A stretch of 64,000 nt of DNA from Actinostola sp. cb2023 (GCA_033675265.1 JAUJYZ010000932.1:1-64000), one strand, 5' to 3'; numbered from the stretch's first letter, positions 9,326-20,125 are shown. The notes: generated by a model from the letters alone, not told the origin. Program-made: numbers and translations.

Positions 9326-10450
9326 ATGGCGGGCGCCGAACAGTTAGACAATTTTTCTGTCAGACGTCCTGATACTTTAGAGCTTTCACTTCCGAACTAT
9401 ATGCATACTAGAAATAATAATATTTCTCGTACTGATTTTTGTAAATCCGTTTTTGAGTCCCTGGGAGATGAAGCCAAGGGCCATATTAAGTGTATCCAGC
9501 GTTCATCTTCTGGACCAACTTTAGAGTTACTTTTAAGTCGGGGCAGGATAATCTTCGAGATAAACTTCTCATCGAGGGAATCCACCTCTACGGCAACTTT
9601 TGTTATTTCTTGGAATCCGAATCAAGGGCCCAAGTTGTTACTGTTTTCAACCTACCTACGGAAATTTCCGATAACATCGTAGGCCAGGCTTTCACTAAGT
9701 ACGGGTTCGTGAGAAGTGTCTCACGCCCGGTAGACAGATGGGGTATTGAAACTGGGGACAGGAAAGTTATCATCCAGATGCAGTACCATATACCCAATTT
9801 AGTTTTTATCGGGAAGTTCCCTGCCATCATTACTTATCCTCGCCAGCCCATGTGCTGTCACCACTGCAACTGGTGGGGACACCGCAATCGACACTGCCCT
9901 TTTTCTCGTGCCTGCCGGTACTGTGGCGACAAAGATCATACCTCCGACGAATGCATCATGGGGTACGTGCCGGCACCAGCATACCCGGTGACAGGGCAGA
10001 TGCCAGTCTTCTCTCATCCCTTCCACGTTCGGGCATCCCAGGACTCAACCACCAGCTCAGTCAGGCCTGATGTGAACAATGATAGCCCAGCGACTCAGTC
10101 TCAGTCTCAAACTTCAGATGTTCCTCCGTCAACACCGGCTTCCCAGCCAACACCGGTTCCACAGTCACCACCGGGCTCTCTGTCAACACCATCAGAACCG
10201 TGTGTGTCACTTACTCAACTTTTTGGCTCTATGTCGGACATGTCAGAAATGTCAGCTGATGACATTAGACCCCTCCAATACTCAAGTTCTTTTTGACTCC
10301 CAGCCTGATGGAGATGCAACCTCACAGGAGCAGATCTTCCCACATCCCACAGCAGAGGACTCCCTCAATCAGATGGCTGTTGATGACACCCCTCAAGAGC
10401 AGGCTATCCCGGAGACCCAAGAACAAATGTTCCAAATGCTTTTGCTGTAA
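9326..10450 (+). pseudogene. family A LINE ORF1 (CCHC zinc-knuckle protein), frameshifted
   Basis: The ATG at 9326 opens MAGAEQLDNFSVRRPDTLEL. At about 9510-9540 coding moves to the +1-related frame (RVTFKSGQDNLRDKLLIEG), giving a domain with VTVFNLPTEISDNIVGQAF, KYGFVRSVSRP and IETGDRKVIIQM that resembles an RNA-recognition fold. Two zinc knuckles follow: CCHHCNWWGHRNRHC and CRYCGDKDHTSDEC. A long Pro/Ser/Gln-rich tail comes next, and a second frame change near 10280 restores the original frame for an acidic C-terminus ending at 10450. The protein should coat LINE RNA. Two frameshifts make this copy non-functional. Its central domain shares the -GxVxxxxR...xETGxRxV- pattern with families B and C. 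Confidence 0.8.
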
Positions 10451-10495
10451 GTTTTTTGAATTTTGTTCAAAAACAGTTAAAGATGTATTGTATAG

Positions 10496-10793
10496 GGTTC
10501 CCTATGTCCAAAATGGACGTCTGGAACCGCGTTCTGTATGCCCAAAATGGGCATATAGAACAATTGATGTCTGTGTCATGTTCTTTATGTCCAAAATGGA
10601 CATATAGAACGAGTCTTCAATGTATTGGGTTCCTTATGTCCAAAATGGACATATGGAACCGCGCTCTGTATGCCCAAAATGGGCATATAGAGCAATTGAT
10701 GTCTGTGTTTGTCATGTTAATTGAAAAAAAAAAAAGTTAATTGAAAAAAAAAATGTTCTGTGTTTCCATATATCCAAAATGGATATATGGAAA
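10496..10793 (+). ncRNA. array of six homologous hairpins in the ORF1-ORF2 spacer
   Basis: Six stem-loops of 31-33 bases lie at 10496-10528, 10531-10561, 10580-10610, 10628-10660, 10663-10693 and 10763-10793. All share the apex CCAAAATGG (triloop AAA) but have different, still complementary stems: TATGTCC with GGACATA, TATGCCC with GGGCATA, ATATATCC with GGATATAT; outer stems GGTTCC with GGAACC, GTTC with GAAC, GCTC with GAGC. Paired changes on both sides argue for selected RNA structure. They fill the 400-base gap between the ORF1 stop (10450) and the probable ORF2 start (10853). Function is unknown; see findings. Confidence 0.85.
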
Positions 10794-10852
10794 ATCTTCT
10801 AAGGAGTTTTTCAATCATACAAGAGCCTTTTTTTCTCAAAAAGAACAAAATC

Positions 10853-13800
10853 ATGAAAGCAGCTACCATAAATACAAGAGGGCTCAGAGATCATGTCAAG
10901 AGAGCGGCCTTCATATGTTGGCTGGACTCTCTGGGCATGGATTTCATCTGTATCCAAGAGACCCACTGCACCTCCCAACAAGAACTGGATTCCTGGGTAT
11001 CTCTCTCTCCTTTTTGTGCCTTTGGGCATTCTATACAAGCAGATCCGCTGGAGTCGCAATTCTTATACGCAAGGCTAGTGGCCTATCCGTCACCAGACGG
11101 ATGGCAACAAATGATGGCCGCTTCCTTGCCCTGCAAATACAAGCTGGGACATCACACTTCACTGTGTGTACTCTCTATGCTCCAAATCACAACCCACAGA
11201 AGGCTACCTTTCTCGAGGACTTAACTCAACACCTCGATCCCACAGAAGATATTATTCTCATGGGGGATTTCAACACAGTACCTTACCCTGATCTGGACAG
11301 GTCATCCGCGAGGGCGGCCCTACACCATTCTTACGATTGTCCGGTCGTCGTGGATGAGCTTCTCACCTTTTCCCGTAATGTTGATGTCTGGAGGTACTTC
11401 CATCCTAGAGATGCCAAGTTCACATATTCCACCTCAGATGGCCTGGCACACTCTAGGATCGACCTTATTACAATGCCGATCCGCTTTATTCCCACAGTCT
11501 CTTCATGCAGTATAGTCCCTTGTCCTCATTCAGATCACTGTTATGTAACTGTTTCATTTCAACTTCCTACCGCTCCAGAAAAGGGACCAGGCTACTGGAA
11601 ACTAAACACCTCCCTTTTGCAAAACGACTCTCTAAATGATCTGATCCAAACTTTCTGGGCCTACTGGCGTACCCAGCGTCCCAGGTATCAGTCCCCGCTC
11701 GACTGGTGGGAACTGGGAAAACGTCGGATAAAGGACCTATGCATAACCTTCAGCGTTGAGCAACGCAAAAAAAAAAACTCCCAAACCCATGCACTTGAAA
11801 ATAGGGCCAAGTACCTCAAGGCGCAGATCGACTCTGGTAATCTCTCTGGTCTAGCGGACTACCATAATATCTTGAATGAGCTGGCTCTCCTAAATAGTGA
11901 AAAGGCTCAGGGCGAGAAGGTGCGCTCTAGGGCGCGCTGGATCGAGGAAGGAGAAATATCGACCGGCTTCTTTTTTAGGCTAGAGAAACAACACATGGCC
12001 GAATCAACTATTGACGTGATTCAAAAAGAAGACGGTACCCTTACCACAGACCCTGAGGAACTTCTCTTAACTTGGCATAAATTTTATGATGATCTTTTTT
12101 CCGCGTCTCTAACCGATAGAGGCTTGCAGAACTCTTTCCTCAACACCTTGGAAAGAAAGCTCCGCCATCACTCTTCTGAATCCTGCGAAGGCCTCCTCTC
12201 CACAGAGGAATGCCTCTCTGCTCTGAGAGGCATGTCAAATAATAGAACACCAGGAATTGACGGCCTTCCAAAAGAATTTTATATTGTTTTTTGGGATACC
12301 ATCGGCCCAGACCTGGTGTCTGTTCTTAACTACGCTTTTCCAACAGGCACCCTGGCTTACTCCCAACGCTTGGGCATCATCAAACTTATCTATCATAAAG
12401 GGCCAAGACAACTATGTAAAAATTGGCGTCCAATCTCCCTCCTGTGCTATGACTATAAGATCGCCTCTAGGGCGATCTCTTCACGCCTTAGGGGAGTCAT
12501 AGCACAGGTTGTCTCTCCAGACCAGACATGCTGTGTCCCTGGGCGTTACATTGGTGAAAATGTGCGCCTCTTATCTGACTCCATTCTTTATGCTGATATG
12601 ACAGGCCAGCCACTTGCTCTTCTCTCATTAGATCAGGAGAAAGCTTTTGACAGGGTGGACTGGCCTTTCATGCAGCGAGTTCTACAACGCATGGGCTTTG
12701 GACCCTCTTTTTGTGGTTGGGTGAGGCTTTTTTACACCTCCCCAATAGCCTCCGTACAAGTAAATGGCTTTTTCACTCCAATTATTCATCTTTCCAGAGG
12801 AGTCAGACAGGGATGTCCCCTGTCTGCAGCTCTCTATGTTCTCGTTGCGGAGTCTCTGGCTTGCATGCTGCGTGCCTCGCCCTCCCTGAGGGGATTTCCC
12901 TTCCGGATGGGTCGGGGCGAGCAGCTCTTGTAAGTCAGTACGCAGACGACACAACCCTCTTTTGTACCTGCGATGCAGAGATCACGCAGACGTTTCAAGT
13001 TTACTCTGATTATGAGAAGGCCTCTGGGGCAAAATTGAATATGGATAAATCGAAGGGACTTCTTTGTGGCACCTGGATTGGTCGGTCGCAGCTGCCGGTG
13101 GTCCTGCAGTGGTCCTCCACTCATCTGAGATGTCTGGGGGCTGCTGTGGGCCACGGGGGGCTCGAAAAAGACAACTGGGATGGCCGCATTGAGTCCCTCA
13201 GAAAAGTTCTAGTCTCATGGAGACAGCGCTCTCTCTCACTGTCAGGAAAGGCCTTGGTGGTAAATGCACTGGCCCTATCGGGGCTATGGTACATAGCCTC
13301 GGTAGTCCATCTCCCTGATAGCTTTTTAAAACAGATCAACTCTCTAGTGTATCCCTTCTTCTGGTCTGGCAAGAAGGACCTCGTTGCCAGAGATGTCGTC
13401 ATGCAGTCTCTGGACAGCGGGGGCTATAACCTTGTCAGCACCAGACTGAAAGTATTGTCACTTCACGCCATTTGGATAAAGCGCCTCAGCTGCTACCCAA
13501 GCAAATGGTGTGCCTTCTTCTCCTTTTTTGTATCTAGAGCCTATGGTGCGTCAGTAGATGACATCCTTACTGACCCGGCCTACTATCCTCCCCACCTCCT
13601 CCCATCCTTCTATGCATCAGTGCTGGAAGGCTGGGCGCTCCTAGGGGGTCACCATGATTTTTCTTTGGGTCTCACTGTGCGCACGAGCTCCGGCAATCCA
13701 CTTGCCATAGCGGATGCCACAACGAAGATCCTATATACTACGCTTGTCGAAGAGACTGGTCCCACTCCTCACTGTGTTGCAAAGTTTGAACCGGTGTATG

Positions 13801-14369
13801 GAGCGCTCTACTGGCCGGTCACCTTCAAACAGTTATCTTTAATGCCCCTGGACCGGAAGGTGCACGCGCACAATTGGAAGATTGCGCATGGGGTCCTCTA
13901 CACGGCGGATCGACTTGTTGGCTTCGGTCAACAGGTTGATCCAATGTGCTTCTGCTCTACAGCAAGAGAGGATCCTCCACATTTGTTCTTCTCTTGCGTT
14001 TTTATCTCTGCACTGTTACTTTGGGCACAGACCATCCTACTGAGAGTCACCACTCTGTGCCCTTCGTTTCAAGTACGACATCTCCTTTTTGGCTTCAGCG
14101 CGGATGAATTGGAAATAGTACCGCCTGTTGCCACCTATCTCCTGAACCTAATTAAGTATTTTGTATGGTTAGCGCGAAATGATCTGCGTGTCAATGGAGT
14201 GGTGCCTGATTCTGCACGCACAAGAGCGCAGATCATTGCGCGTTTCAACCTCCATCTGAGAATTTTCTCCAAGAAGTTCAAGACACAGAGGCAGAGGAGG
14301 TTCTTCCACAGAGCCTGGAATGTCTTGGGCAAGTTTGCCCCAGATATCAAAACTATCTCTTTTAACTAA
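10853..14369 (+). pseudogene. family A LINE ORF2: endonuclease and reverse transcriptase, frameshifted
   Basis: The likely start is the ATG at 10853 (MKAATINTRGLRDHVKRAAF), because this gives the canonical apurinic-type endonuclease N-terminus with CIQETHC. Coding changes frame near 11040 to continue with GVAILIRK, LYAPNHNPQ, ILMGDFNTVPY and CPHSDHCYV, and again near 12920. The reverse transcriptase shows RTPGIDGLPKEFY, NWRPISLLCYDYKI, LLSLDQEKAFDRVDW, SRGVRQGCPLSAALYVLVAE and QYADDTTLFC (catalytic DD). A C-terminal segment carries a C-x-C...H...C arrangement (CFCSTAREDPPHLFFSC). The protein cuts target DNA and primes reverse transcription there. Two frameshifts disable it, but no large deletion is visible. 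Confidence 0.85.
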
Positions 14370-14615
14370 TTTGCCTCATTATTCATTGCTAGAGTGTCTT
14401 CCCCTTAACAAGATGTTTTTCCTCAGGAAGAGACGTGGTCTCTTCCCTTAACAGTTTCAATTACATTATGAATATAATGGGTATCCGTAGTATGCCAAAC
14501 CGGTTTCCGTAGTGTTAAAATGAGATATTCCCAATTTTTCGATCTTTTCTAGGGACTCAATGTTCTTAGGTGACAACCTCTGGGGTCCTCGCGACCCCTA
14601 ACAAGCAAAAACAAA
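14370..14615 (+). other. 3' UTR of family A LINE with hairpins
   Basis: Two perfect stem-loops are visible: GGAAGAGAC, loop GTG, GTCTCTTCC at 14426-14446, and GGGGTC, loop CTCGC, GACCCC at 14582-14598, the latter 17 bases before U2 resumes. In sequence-specific LINEs the 3' UTR structure is often what the reverse transcriptase binds, so these are candidate recognition elements (inference). Confidence 0.6.
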
Positions 14616-14636
14616 AAGATCAAGTGTAGTATCTGT
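14616..14636 (+). ncRNA. U2 snRNA gene fragment (about nt 23-43)
   Basis: AAGATCAAGTGTAGTATCTG plus one T continues U2 exactly where the fragment at 8858-8886 leaves off. At 14637 U2 stops again and family B LINE 5' UTR sequence begins, so two LINEs sit head to tail in the same U2 gene, separated by 21 bases of U2. Confidence 0.85.
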
Positions 14637-14678
14637 GCGATTTATTTGAGAGCTACTTGATCGTAGTCAGTCAGACTC

Positions 14679-14706
14679 AGTTTCTTCGGCTTGGCCGAAA
14701 GAAACT
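14679..14706 (+). ncRNA. 5' UTR stem-loop of family B LINE
   Basis: AGTTTC and TTCGGC pair with GCCGAA and GAAACT around a TTG loop, with one bulged A. The copy at 31249-31276 keeps the same structure. It lies 24 bases before the ORF1 start. Confidence 0.65.
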
Positions 14707-14730
14707 TTAAAGAGAAGTTTCAACAGAAAG

Positions 14731-15270
14731 ATGTCACAAGATAGACGATGCTGTTCAGTCCGGCTCGCGATAGAGCATGATGTAACCAAGAGAGTGTCGC
14801 CAGCCGACGTGGTGGAGTTCTTGTATGGCGAAGGAGAGTACGATGAGGGACAAGTGAAGTGCGTGCAAGTCGACAAGGATGGCTCGGTGATTGTCACGTT
14901 CGAGAGTCAAGAGTGCGTAGAATGGATCTTGGCCCAGGGTACCATCATCATCAATGGGTACCCTGTGGTAATAACAAGCACTGATGCCAGGAGAAAATAT
15001 GTGAAAGTATACTATCTCGCGTATGAAATAGCAAACAAAGATCTACTAGCCGTATTGGGAGAATATGGTCATGTATATCATATCAGAAGCGACGTAATGG
15101 CCAACCACGAGTTAATCGAGACGGGCGTAAGGACGGTCACGATGGCAATCAGCAAGCCAGTCCCGAGTTTCTTAAAAGTTGGCAGTTGCCAAGTGAAAAT
15201 CTACTACACAGGACAGCCGCAAACATGCCGAAAGTGTGGAGGAGTGGGCCATTTCGCCAGAGAGGGACTG
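14731..15270 (+). pseudogene. family B LINE ORF1, truncated
   Basis: MSQDRRCCSVRLAIEHDVTK begins at 14731, followed by KCVQVDKDGSVIVTFES, YVKVYYLAYEIANKDL and IETGVRTVTMA. It reaches the first zinc knuckle (CRKCGGVGHFARE) and is then interrupted after about 180 codons. The intact homologue at 31302 has 371 codons and three knuckles. The break coincides with GACTGCCGCGAATAG, a sequence that also marks the ends of the Mutator-like element at 46.1 and 60.2 kb. Confidence 0.85.
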
Positions 15271-15388
15271 CCGCGAATAGTATGCTAAACAAGGTTTGGT
15301 GTGAATGGGGTATTAGAATAAAATTCAAAAATCTGATTATGTTAAATATATTTTTTAATGTAAAGTGTAAGCATCAGAATTTATAGTT
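15267..15388. repeat. segment shared with the right flank of the Mutator-like element
   Basis: From GGACTGCCGCGAATAG through the TTTGGTGTGAATGG block to the TTAA at 15389, this matches 60205-60319 closely. The first 16 bases equal the Mutator-like element end and the rest its flank, so the locus looks like a deletion that fused family B ORF1 to the end of such an element. Confidence 0.6.
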
Positions 15389-15392
15389 TAAC

Positions 15393-16374
15393 CCATTCGC
15401 TCCTGAGCTATTTTGAGTTTTTTAGCGATTTTCTGGACCTATTCACGCGTAGGAAATTTCGATTCCATATAAGGGGTTTCCATGGAAATCTTGACAGTTC
15501 TGAATGCCTGTGGGCTCGCGTCTTCACGTGTGCTGCCTTTCTTCTTGGGAGCTCATAGGGGCTAGTAGTGATCACTACTCGAAGAGGCCAATTTTGCATT
15601 TTTAGAGTGTTTATAGCCATTATTCACCACAGAAGCCCCCAGGACAGCATCATTAAGCTTGACTGGTGTGGTAGAGACCGTTCTCCTGGAAGAACTCAGG
15701 AGGAAGATACGAATTCACGAACACATTTCGGCAGCTCGTTGAGATTTTCCAAAATGGCGGACTCAAAGTGAAATCGTCTCTCTGGTCTTTCTGTGGTGGA
15801 TTCCAGGGCCTACAAAGGCATTTTTGGCGACTTTGAACTTGAAAAGAATGCAACCGGTGCAATATTTTGCCTGTAGGACCGAGTGGCTCGACACTCTATA
15901 TATTCTTAAAAAACGGAAATGGCGGGAGGATTTCTGTCGAAAATTACCGGATGTTCCCGGCATCCTTTTCGGGCGTGCAGAAGGAAAACACTTGTTAGCG
16001 AAAGTGGTCCTAAGGAAATGGCTATTGTTCGGCGAGTTAAGGAAGAGAGAGGGAAACATTCACGAATATATCAAGAAGAGAGATGGAAGTTTGCTGAGAA
16101 AGTGGCGTTTTGTTTCGCAAGGATGTATTTTGGAAGAAAATCCAGGTCAAATGTCATCAAAACACGCATTTTTGATTTATATGGCAAACAAATTGAACTA
16201 ATGCCCAGAAATCAGACCTGTAAGTCAGTTTACTTCAGGTTAAAATATGAAGAGTTATCTAGTTGTCACTAATAACTGGCCATGAGATCGATGTTACGAA
16301 AATTCAGAAAGTTAGAATTTTTCAAAGCAGTATCGATGTTTACGGCCGGTTTCGGCCGGTGTAGGAGTCAATGG
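15393..16374. mobile_element. TTAA-flanked non-autonomous DNA transposon
   Basis: Ends are CCCATTCGCTCC (15393) and GGAGTCAATGGG (to 16374), imperfect inverted repeats, each next to TTAA (15389-15392 and 16375-16378). TTAA duplication is typical of piggyBac and Kolobok elements. Only short frames are present and no transposase was found. The left third (15393-15676) is duplicated at 60320-60615. Confidence 0.65.
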
Positions 16375-16378
16375 GTTA

Positions 16379-17299
16379 AGTGAATAGCACTGCGAAAGGA
16401 GAGAAAATAGAAACGTTTTTGCTACAGCCTTTATACCCTCTCCCATTACCCTACCCTACCCCACTGGGGTTGAAATTTGCTACGCGCATGCAAATGAAAA
16501 TAATCAATTACAGTCGTGAACGTTGGCCACAAATTATAGAAGAATGCCCTTTTACTGCTAAGGTAAACTCATCTTCAGCTAACAATTATTGTTTTCCACA
16601 CAAAATATGTACACTTTTGGCAAAAATTCGTGAACAAAGTACAAAATGTTTGGAGAAAATAGCACTGCACCAGAACCAGAACGATGTCGATTACAAAGTG
16701 AAAGTCGTAAATTTCATTGATATTCGCGGCCTCGGTGCGAAGCGTAGATAAAATAACCCAAGCCAAATTTTTCATATATCTTAGAATAACATATAAATAG
16801 CTCATAGCATGAATTTTAGAAAGAATAAACGTGTGACAGCTAGTGAAAATCCTTCTCGCATTTCTAAGCTCAACTCTTATTTCTTTGTTGTGTGAAATTC
16901 ATTGTCGTTCTAAAAGTGACTTTCTGATTTTCAGAGAAATGCTAGGATTACAGTTTTATGCCAAAACAGACTGCAAACTATTATTGAATCAAGATATGGA
17001 AATAGAATGGCCATAGCTTTCTTCCATTTTGCACGCGAACGAAGTTTTGGGATCTACCAAATCACTTAGGATTTTGCCTGTTTTTGAAGCCGCCGACAGC
17101 CAAAATCGATTTATGTTAATTTTTGAATTTTCGGGCCGTATTTTGAAAAACGAACTACAGCACGTTTGTTTACTTGGTAATGCCTATCTACAAGCCAAAA
17201 ACGAACGGAATCTAAATTTTGACCGTGACCGCTGTATGCTCGATATTAGCAGACATTTCCTCTTAAAACCTCAAAACAGACGTATGAGTCTTTTTATAT
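16379..17299 (+). other. region upstream of the tyrosine recombinase
   Basis: This joins directly to 15388 if the TTAA element is removed. It has short open frames (for example 16380-16751) without recognisable domains. It may be the 5' part of the recombinase element or decayed host sequence. Confidence 0.35.
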
Positions 17300-17329
17300 T
17301 ATTTTATTATCCAGAACCCAGGGAGGATT

Positions 17330-18677
17330 GCCCGCATCTGGAAACAACCACAACAATGCAGAGAATGTGGTTATGTCAATGATAAGGACTTTCGGTTTTG
17401 CCAGATATGCGGGTGCCAACCCAACCCACCAGTATACTGCGGCTCTACCACTCAACAGCTTGTTATCGACATAGAGGCCATTGACGCTCGCGTTACAGCG
17501 CTCGAGTCGGAAAGAACCGCTAAGCCGTACGAGCAACAGAAATCCAGACTTGAACGGGAATTAGACCACTTTTTAGCCTCCTTGCCCCATCCACACTCTT
17601 TGCCCTCGGCAAACCCATCCGACATCATCCGGTTTTTTGGTATGGAAGGATAGACATGGTAGAACGAAACTTCACCGCCCCGAATGTACCCATTTGAAGT
17701 CCCAATCAAGGGGGATTTGCGCATGCTTGTGTCCGCGCCGACTTGCTGCAGGGACGGTTGACAATCTAATCGGGAAACTGCGAGCGATTTTCAATGCTAG
17801 TGGTCGATCTCAGGACTGGGGCGATGCCTTTGCGAGGGGAAATCCAGTGTCTCATGTCTCCGTCAAGCGATACTTGTCATCCATCCAGGAGGAGCAAGCA
17901 AGATTGCCCGTCACACCCCAGCAAGCGACACCGATTTTCTTTGATAAGTACACCAAGCTCTGCTATTTCCTGAGAACCCAAGCCCTCGCACCGTCAACCC
18001 CTCCTCTCCAGAGGTACCACTGCGCAAGAGACCTAGCTTTCTTCTCGACCGACTTCTTCTCTGGTGACAGAGCATCAGATTTGGGTCGCACCCTAACCAA
18101 AGAGGTGTTATCCCTCCCTGATGACTCCGGTTTTATTTTTCACCACACTTTCGGGAAAACACTCCGGGGCAAGCGGGCTAAAGATTCCAACATCTTCGCC
18201 ATCAAGCAGTGCTCTGACAACACCGTCTGTCCAGTGAGTAAGCTTTATATACAGCTGTCCGACCTGATAAAGATTGACCTGCGTGACGGTTACCTCTTTC
18301 GTGTCAGCGATCGCAAGGGAAACATCTCCAACAGCCCTTTCATCGGCTCCACCATCGCAAACCGTCTGCATGCCCACCTGACGCCGTTAAACATGGATGA
18401 CGGTGAAACTATGCACAGTTTCAGGAGTGGGTGTTCGATCACCCTCTCCCTGTTAGGCGCCTCCGATCAGCAGGTAGCGAATCACGTGGGCTGGAGGAGC
18501 CTTGAGACGGCCAGATACTATATGCAGGCGGACAAGGTCATGCAGCTAAGTCAACCAGCCAGTCTCCTGGCAGAAGGCACCACGAGTGGACCCGACGGGC
18601 GCAATTCGGCTGCCAATTTGGGATGGCAGTTTAGGGACAAAAATAACCTAAGGACTTTAAGAGCAAGTATTTACTAG
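17330..18677 (+). pseudogene. ALOG-type tyrosine recombinase (DIRS/Crypton-like)
   Basis: A zinc ribbon (CRECGYVNDKDFRFCQICGC) and a helical segment (IDIEAIDARVTALESERT...SRLERELDHFL) are followed, after a one-base frame change near 17640, by WKDRHGRTKLHRPECTH, CACLCPRRLAAGTVDNLIGK and LRAIF, the signature of the ALOG DNA-binding domain described in DIRS-type integrases. The catalytic domain ends the protein: MHSFRSGCSITLSLLG holds the HxxR and HVGWRSLETARYYM the H/W and nucleophilic tyrosine. It should cut and rejoin DNA through a covalent tyrosine link. The frameshift and lack of other element genes suggest a dead copy. A fold-back element starts 7 bases after its stop. Confidence 0.75.
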
Positions 18678-18689
18678 GGCCCGAAATTT

Positions 18690-19486
18690 ACTGGCAAGGG
18701 GGGTATCTCTGATTTTCTTTTAATTCCGCACAGTGTTAGCCTATTATATATCTAAATTCGCTGTGTAGTTAGTTTCGAAAAATATTTTTTAATTTTCGAG
18801 AAATTCGTCATAAACGAAGTCCTCTTGAAATCGACTCGAAACACGTCAGAATTAGAGACACATTTAACGAGCTCGGAAATAAGGAAAATAACAGTACTGC
18901 TCTTAAAAACCGTACGACCTTCTTTCTCTCTCTCTAAATACTAGATTGCGTGATTTTGAGGTGAATTGCGTTATGTTTCATGAGCGAATTTTTTTTTTTG
19001 GCGAGGCATACATTTTAACTCGCCGAAAGTATCTATTAAACAAAGCTAATTTTCACCAGGCGATAAACCTTCAAATCTTTCTGGCCTGCGCTTGTGAACT
19101 CTATGGATGATCATCTTTTCATATATGTAAACATTTCCTTGGGCAAATAATGTAGCGATTAGCTATAGCTGCCGAAAGTTGGTGAAAATGTGTTATTTAC
19201 TTGACCTTTACAGGTCAATATCTCATAGCAAGTGTAGTATGAAAATACCTATCTGATCTTCAATCACTAGTTTTGGCGAATAAAATACACCAAAATCAAA
19301 TCACTATGAAGCTCTTACCTCAATGATACGGATATGGACTTGAGAAACGTCAGTTTTATTGTAATCCCACGGTCTTCCTTTTCGACTGTCTATTTATAAC
19401 TTTCGATGAATGTTGAAGACGACGTCGAGGCAACCGGGTTTAACGTCAAAGTTTGACCCAATTTTTAGCGTACTTTCCTCTTGGTT
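18690..19486 (+). repeat. left arm of fold-back element
   Basis: Reverse complement of 23317-24084, with few mismatches and small gaps. For instance CTATTTATAACTTTCGATGA (left) pairs with the TCATCGAAAGTTATAAATAG block on the right. Confidence 0.85.
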
Positions 19487-20125
19487 AGATTCTTACTTGT
19501 AACATTCATTGTATCCTCTGATATGATGCTTGATAACAATCGATGGAATACGAATATTCTGGTTATGATTTGCAGTTGAGGACTGCACTGAATATTTTCA
19601 ACCGCTGCTTGTTTACTCACGTGACCACATATGATACTCAGGGGGTATAGGAAGGGAGCCGGATAGTAGCTGACAAGTGAAAATAATGTATACGAAGCCT
19701 TCAATTCATTTCTTCGAGGTCAATTACTTTCATTAGTCGTATCTAATCACAGTTGATCTTTTTCATAAAACGTTTTAAATTTTCTTGCCAGTGAAAAAAA
19801 ATACATGGGCTTCCTGTGGTCCGGCGCTGCAGACTTATTTTCGTACCTAATATTTATTTTATAAAGGTATTCATAAATGTATAAAGCTTACAAATACAAA
19901 TTACACTATCACATCAGAAGGGATGACTAAGATTTGCAAATAAATGCATCTCATTGTAATAGGATTAAAACGCGCACCAAGTGTCGAGTATCACTCCTGG
20001 CATACTATTTTTAAACAGATAGAACTCGAACTCAAGCCTTCTATCGGAGCCGATAGAAGGCGAGAGTGAGCCTTCTACATTTGTATCTGTTTTAGAATAC
20101 CACAACTGACTATCTATAAAGCATA
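19487..20125. other. internal spacer of fold-back element, left
   Basis: No coding potential was recognised. Near 20030-20090 there is a short inverted repeat (GCCTTCTATCGG and CCGATAGAAGGC). Confidence 0.4.

Larger units (their letters stand above)
8887..14615 (+). mobile_element. family A LINE: Tx1-clade, Keno-like element inserted in U2
   Basis: A 5.7 kb non-LTR retrotransposon with a structured 5' UTR, a zinc-knuckle ORF1, a hairpin-rich spacer, an ORF2 with endonuclease and reverse transcriptase, and an A-rich 3' end (CAAAAACAAAA). It lies inside U2 snRNA with AAGATCA at both ends, either a 7-bp target duplication or overlap with the tail. Insertion into U2 is the published hallmark of Keno elements of the Tx1 group. 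The ORF2 motifs are consistent with that clade, but the placement was not tested by phylogeny. Frameshifts in both ORFs make this copy inactive although it is nearly full length. Confidence 0.85.
14637..15270 (+). mobile_element. family B LINE, 5' part, inserted in U2
   Basis: The 5' UTR from GATTTATTTGAGAG matches the element starting at 31206, which also follows an ATCTG stub. A stem-loop lies at 14679-14706 and ORF1 follows at 14731. The element is cut at about 15270, where a Mutator-like terminal scar begins. Confidence 0.8.
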
